From: Gp6-AA40 sp963818645
GTDB lineage: Bacteria; Acidobacteriota; Vicinamibacteria; Vicinamibacterales; UBA2999
Assembly (NCBI GenBank): GCA_963818645.1
Contig: CAWFTF010000012.1
Coordinates: 1-64,000 of the forward strand
DNA length: 64,000 bases
Direction of reading: 5' to 3'
The first letter of the stretch is position 1; each line of letters starts with the position of its first letter. Position numbers and translations under genes: made by a program. Of the stretch, positions 61,163 to 64,000 are shown piece after piece. Under the pieces are notes generated by a model. The model saw only the letters and a program-made list of their open reading frames with translations. It had not been told where the DNA came from and made no database searches.

Positions 61163-62159
61163 CTACACCGCAATGACGATCTTGCCAACAAATGCGCGCG
61201 ACGCCTGGTGCTGATATGCAGCGGGCGCCGAGTCGAACGAAAAGACTTTGTCGATGACGGGCCTCAGGCCATTGACCGCGATCGCCCGGTTCATCTCCTC
61301 GAACATCGCCGCGATCGCCGACGAAGATGCCATGCAGGCTTCCGCCCACCATCATCAACGGCGTCGGGTTCGTATCGCCATCGCGGCCTGCAAGGAATCC
61401 GATCAGACAGACTTTCCCGCTACGCGCAAGCGATCGAATCGATCGCGCCAGCGTCCCTGCCCCGCCGATTTCGATGACGCAATCGACGCCACGGCCGGAC
61501 GTCAGCGTCCTGACTTCCTGCTCCCATTCCGGTGTGCGCTCGTAATTCACAACATCTGACGCGCCGAGCGCCCGTGCGCGCGCGGCTTTGTCGTCGCTGG
61601 AGGAGGTGGCAATCACGCGCGCACCCGTCGCCTTCGCAAACTGCAGTGCCGCGATCGACACCCCTCCTGTTCCAAGCACCAGCACGGTGTCGCCAGCTTT
61701 GAGCGGCCGGCCGGCATGAAAGAGCGCATGCCACGCGGTGACCGCTGCGCACGGCAGACACGCGGCTTCTTCGTACGACAGATGCTCAGGAATCGAGACC
61801 AGGCCGTCTTCATTCAAGGAAACGCGCTCTGCAAGCACGCCGTCGAGTGGGGATCCGAGGGCCATCGGCTGTGGCCCGGGTTGGAAGAACGTGGCCGCGA
61901 CGCGAGCGCCAGGCTTGAAGCGAGTGACTTCCGATCCAACGGCGATGACATCGCCGGCGCCATCGGACATCGGTATCAGGTCACGGCTGACGGCGCCGCC
62001 GAAATACTGTCCTGCCACGACCGCCTGATCGCGGTAGTTCAACGAGGTCGCGCGCACGCGCACGACAACGTCACGCCGCCCCGCGACGGGCTCAGGACGA
62101 TCGACCAGTCGCAGCTGCTCGAGCTTGGTGCATCCCTTCGGAACAATCCAGGCGCGCAT
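61163..62159 (-). CDS. Quinone oxidoreductase-like (MDR) dehydrogenase (one frameshift)
   Basis: From the ATG at 62159: MRAWIVPKGCTKLEQLRLVD, VVVRVRATSLNYRDQAVVAG, FLIPMSDGAGDVIAVG-like segment RDLIPMSDGAGDVIAVGSEV, VLVLGTGGVSIAALQFAKAT with the NAD(P) site, and VIEIGGAGTLARSIRSLARS. At 61306-61313 one extra base breaks the frame; the other frame continues AMFEEMNRAIAVNGLRPVID, then KVFSFDSAPAAYQHQ and AFVGKIVIAV to a TAG at 61163. No structural-zinc Cys set is seen, as usual in quinone-reductase-like members. Cytoplasmic, electron acceptor unknown. Confidence 0.87.
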
Positions 62160-62163
62160 GCAC

Positions 62164-63102
62164 TTAGGCGGCGGGTTCGGCCTCGGCCGGTTCGTCGATC
62201 TGTCGAACCGGCCGCCGACGGAGCACGCGATTCCACCACATCACGACACCAGTGAAGAACATCAGCGCGGGTACCAGACCGACGACCGCCCAGAACGCCT
62301 TCAGCCACGGCAGGTCTCGCCAGCGGCCGAAGTGCAGACGCGTCAGCCATGACAAGACGATGTCGCCCGGGCGATCACCGAGGAAAGCCTCGGGATCCGA
62401 AATCGAGTCAACGAAATTGGAGAACGGCTCCGGCACACCGAGATAGAAGCCCGAGATCCCCCACATCAGCATGAACAGGAAGAGCCAGAACCCGAACACG
62501 TTGTGGAGATCCCAGTTGAATCGCTTCCAGCCGACGCCGCGCTTCATGACGAGACTGCGCTTCCAGCGGCTCACGCCGGGCCACCAGACCACGATGCCGG
62601 TCACGAAGAGAATGGTGGCCACGGCACTGAAAATGCCGTTCCAGAATCGCCCCTCGCGATCGAACAGGAGCTCGTCGTGAAGACGCGCCAGCCACAGGAC
62701 GAAATACTCGCCCTGCGTGACCGAGTCGCCAAGCTCTTCGCCGGTGTACGGGTTGAAAAGGCGCTCCTTCTTCACGCCATCCTTCTCGACCCAGACTTCG
62801 AGCGTGGGATTGCGGCGTGAGATTCGGTCGCCGAGCCGCGTGACCTCCCACCCGGGGTAGATCTTCTGTGCGACGGCGCGGAGTTCGTCCTCGGTGAGGA
62901 TCTTCCGTCCCTGCTCGTACTGCGGCCGGGGCGTCGCGAAGTACCGATCCATCTCGTTGCGGTAGACGAGCGCGCTGCCGGTGATGCTGAGCATCACGAT
63001 GTAGAGGCCGATGGTCAGGCCAATCCACAGATGAATTTGGAACGATGCCCGCCGCAGCCACACCCGCTGCGGTTGCCGCAGCCACCCTTGCCAGAACTTC
63101 AC
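62164..63102 (-). CDS. PepSY-associated transmembrane protein
   Basis: About 312 residues from the GTG at 63102, chosen because GGGGAGAC lies just before it. Four transmembrane helices (FQIHLWIGLTIGLYIVMLSI, IFSAVATILFVTGIVVWWPG, VFGFWLFLFMLMWGISGFYL, WAVVGLVPALMFFTGVVMWW) enclose a PepSY-like periplasmic domain (ELRAVAQKIYPGWEVTRLGD, FNPYTGEELGDSV). Conserved His residues in the helices (QIHLW, LHDELL, LHNVFG) suggest heme or metal binding, as in PepSY_TM reductases linked to iron uptake. Four bases separate it from the ADH gene. Confidence 0.88.
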   Translation of the reverse strand: MKFWQGWLRQPQRVWLRRASFQIHLWIGLTIGLYIVMLSITGSALVYRNEMDRYFATPRPQYEQGRKILTEDELRAVAQKIYPGWEVTRLGDRISRRNPTLEVWVEKDGVKKERLFNPYTGEELGDSVTQGEYFVLWLARLHDELLFDREGRFWNGIFSAVATILFVTGIVVWWPGVSRWKRSLVMKRGVGWKRFNWDLHNVFGFWLFLFMLMWGISGFYLGVPEPFSNFVDSISDPEAFLGDRPGDIVLSWLTRLHFGRWRDLPWLKAFWAVVGLVPALMFFTGVVMWWNRVLRRRPVRQIDEPAEAEPAA

Positions 63103-63211
63103 GTCTCCCCCGCCCGGCGCCCGTACGCCGCCCGTGAGTTGTACACCACATTTCGAAGTTTTGTCCCCTCCGAGCCGATAAGAAGTGAAACCCCATGGAA
63201 GTGTGACCGGC

Positions 63212-63922
63212 ATGCGATTCCGTGCATTTCTGTTTGTGGCGCTCGTGGCGTGGACCTGGCCGTCCCAGGTGGATGCGCAGATCTACGCGTGGAGGGACGC
63301 CAACGGCACGCTGGTCCTTTCGGACCGCTCGATCGACGCACCGACGACGGTCTACAAGGTTTCGGGAACGCCGAGCTACGTGACAACCCGTCCTGCGGAG
63401 GATGATGGTGTCTCCGAAGACAGTCGATACGAGCCGCTCATTCAGGAGCATGCCACTCGCCGGGCTCTGCGGCCCGAGCTCGTGCGAGCCGTCATCCAGG
63501 TCGAGTCTGGATTCAATGCCCGCGCGCTGTCGCCCAAGGGCGCAATGGGGCTGATGCAGTTGATGCCGGCCACCGCACGGAGCCTTGGCGTGAACAATCC
63601 ATGGGATCCGGCGCAGAACATTCGCGGAGGGACGGACTACCTTCGTCAGCTCCTCGACGAGTACGACGGAAACGAGGAACTCGCGCTCGCTGCCTACAAC
63701 GCGGGCGCCGGCGCCGTTGCGAAGTATGGGCGCCGGATACCTCCGTACCGCGAGACGCGCGACTACGTCCGTAAGGTCGGCGCCGCGGCGGGCGAAGGCC
63801 CGGTCGCGTCCCGCAAGAAGCTCATCATCTACAAGACCATCGAGGTTCTCGATGGCCGCGCCGTGCCCAGATACTCCTCGGAGCGCCCGACGTCGGGATC
63901 CTTCCAAATCGTCAGCCGCTGA
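63212..63922 (+). CDS. Lytic transglycosylase with N-terminal DUF4124
   Basis: About 236 residues from the ATG at 63212. A signal peptide (FLFVALVAWTWPSQVDAQ) is followed by a DUF4124-like segment (IYAWRDANGTLVLSDRSIDA) and an SLT domain: PELVRAVIQVESGFNARALS with the catalytic Glu, KGAMGLMQLMPATARSLGV, NIRGGTDYLRQLLDEYDGNE and ALAAYNAGAGAVAKYGRRIP. It cleaves peptidoglycan glycan strands in the periplasm. It is divergent from the PepSY operon with 109 bases between. The remaining 78 bases to the window end carry only a TATAGT at 63986-63991, possibly the -10 of a gene beyond the edge. Confidence 0.92.
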   Translation: MRFRAFLFVALVAWTWPSQVDAQIYAWRDANGTLVLSDRSIDAPTTVYKVSGTPSYVTTRPAEDDGVSEDSRYEPLIQEHATRRALRPELVRAVIQVESGFNARALSPKGAMGLMQLMPATARSLGVNNPWDPAQNIRGGTDYLRQLLDEYDGNEELALAAYNAGAGAVAKYGRRIPPYRETRDYVRKVGAAAGEGPVASRKKLIIYKTIEVLDGRAVPRYSSERPTSGSFQIVSR

Positions 63923-64000
63923 AGTTCGTAGTGACGAGTTGCTGCCGGCGCGGTGTGAAGACACGCCCCTGCTCGCATCGCCTGCTATAGTCCCCTCCGT

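Noticed and set aside
62408..63964. 518-residue minus-strand frame across the PepSY and transglycosylase genes
   Set aside because: It overlaps two recognisable genes in other frames and has no domain features.

Overview
The window looks like a chromosomal segment of an uncultured, GC-rich member of the Acidobacteriota, most likely close to the Vicinamibacteria. This is inferred from gene content: a duplicated-domain MacB/FtsX permease without its own ATPase, Ser/Thr kinases fused to TolB-type beta-propellers or membrane modules, two periplasmic PQQ dehydrogenases, several secreted proteins with carboxypeptidase-regulatory domains, a CHASE2-HD-GYP protein and an ECF42-type sigma factor next to a DGPF protein. 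No rRNA, CRISPR array or prophage was seen.

Layout. 1-1260: a decayed IS21-family element (istB start, broken istA), then a small decayed gene and non-coding DNA. 2.2-9.3 kb: a secreted-type unknown, tRNA-Phe, and a same-strand run of parvulin lipoprotein, S4 RNA-binding protein, WYL regulator, UPF0182 membrane protein and truA. 9.2-14.2 kb: DinB-like and dienelactone hydrolase genes, then a signalling locus made of a divergent receiver-like gene facing FecR, OmpA lipoprotein and CHASE2-HD-GYP genes whose start and stop codons overlap. 14.3-17.6 kb: a PQQ dehydrogenase, then a methyltransferase/XRE regulator/membrane protein operon with two palindromic operators. 17.6-24.3 kb: metallo-beta-lactamase and SnoaL-like genes, DGPF-ECF42, and a sigma factor/kinase/secreted protein set. 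24.4-31.6 kb: HAD phosphatase, tRNA-Pro, FmdB, surE, amrS, moaA and a redox operon (YgjP peptidase, msrB, msrA, Hpt, bacilliredoxin). 31.6-42.6 kb: a BlaI/BlaR1-like system, a TolB-kinase, SYLF, PPK2, tsaC, DUF3810 and a carboxypeptidase-regulatory protein. 43-48.4 kb: a periplasmic oxidation cluster of SGNH hydrolase, diheme cytochrome c, PQQ dehydrogenase, sugar isomerase and MFS transporter. 48.4-60.2 kb: rsmE, an ADOP permease, a soluble kinase with zinc ribbon, B12-radical SAM, ilvE, pilT, recX and alaS. 60.2-64 kb: metallo-beta-lactamase, quinone-reductase-like ADH, PepSY protein and a lytic transglycosylase.

Three patterns run through the whole window. First, many genes without a Shine-Dalgarno sequence carry a -10-like hexamer 6-9 bases before the start codon, which suggests leaderless transcription. 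Second, intergenic gaps hold several families of degenerate tandem repeats with a period of about seven bases, often as inverted pairs. Third, at least ten breaks in otherwise intact conserved genes, including two in alaS, are all equivalent to one extra base. This points to consensus insertions in the sequence rather than gene decay, so those genes are annotated across the break.
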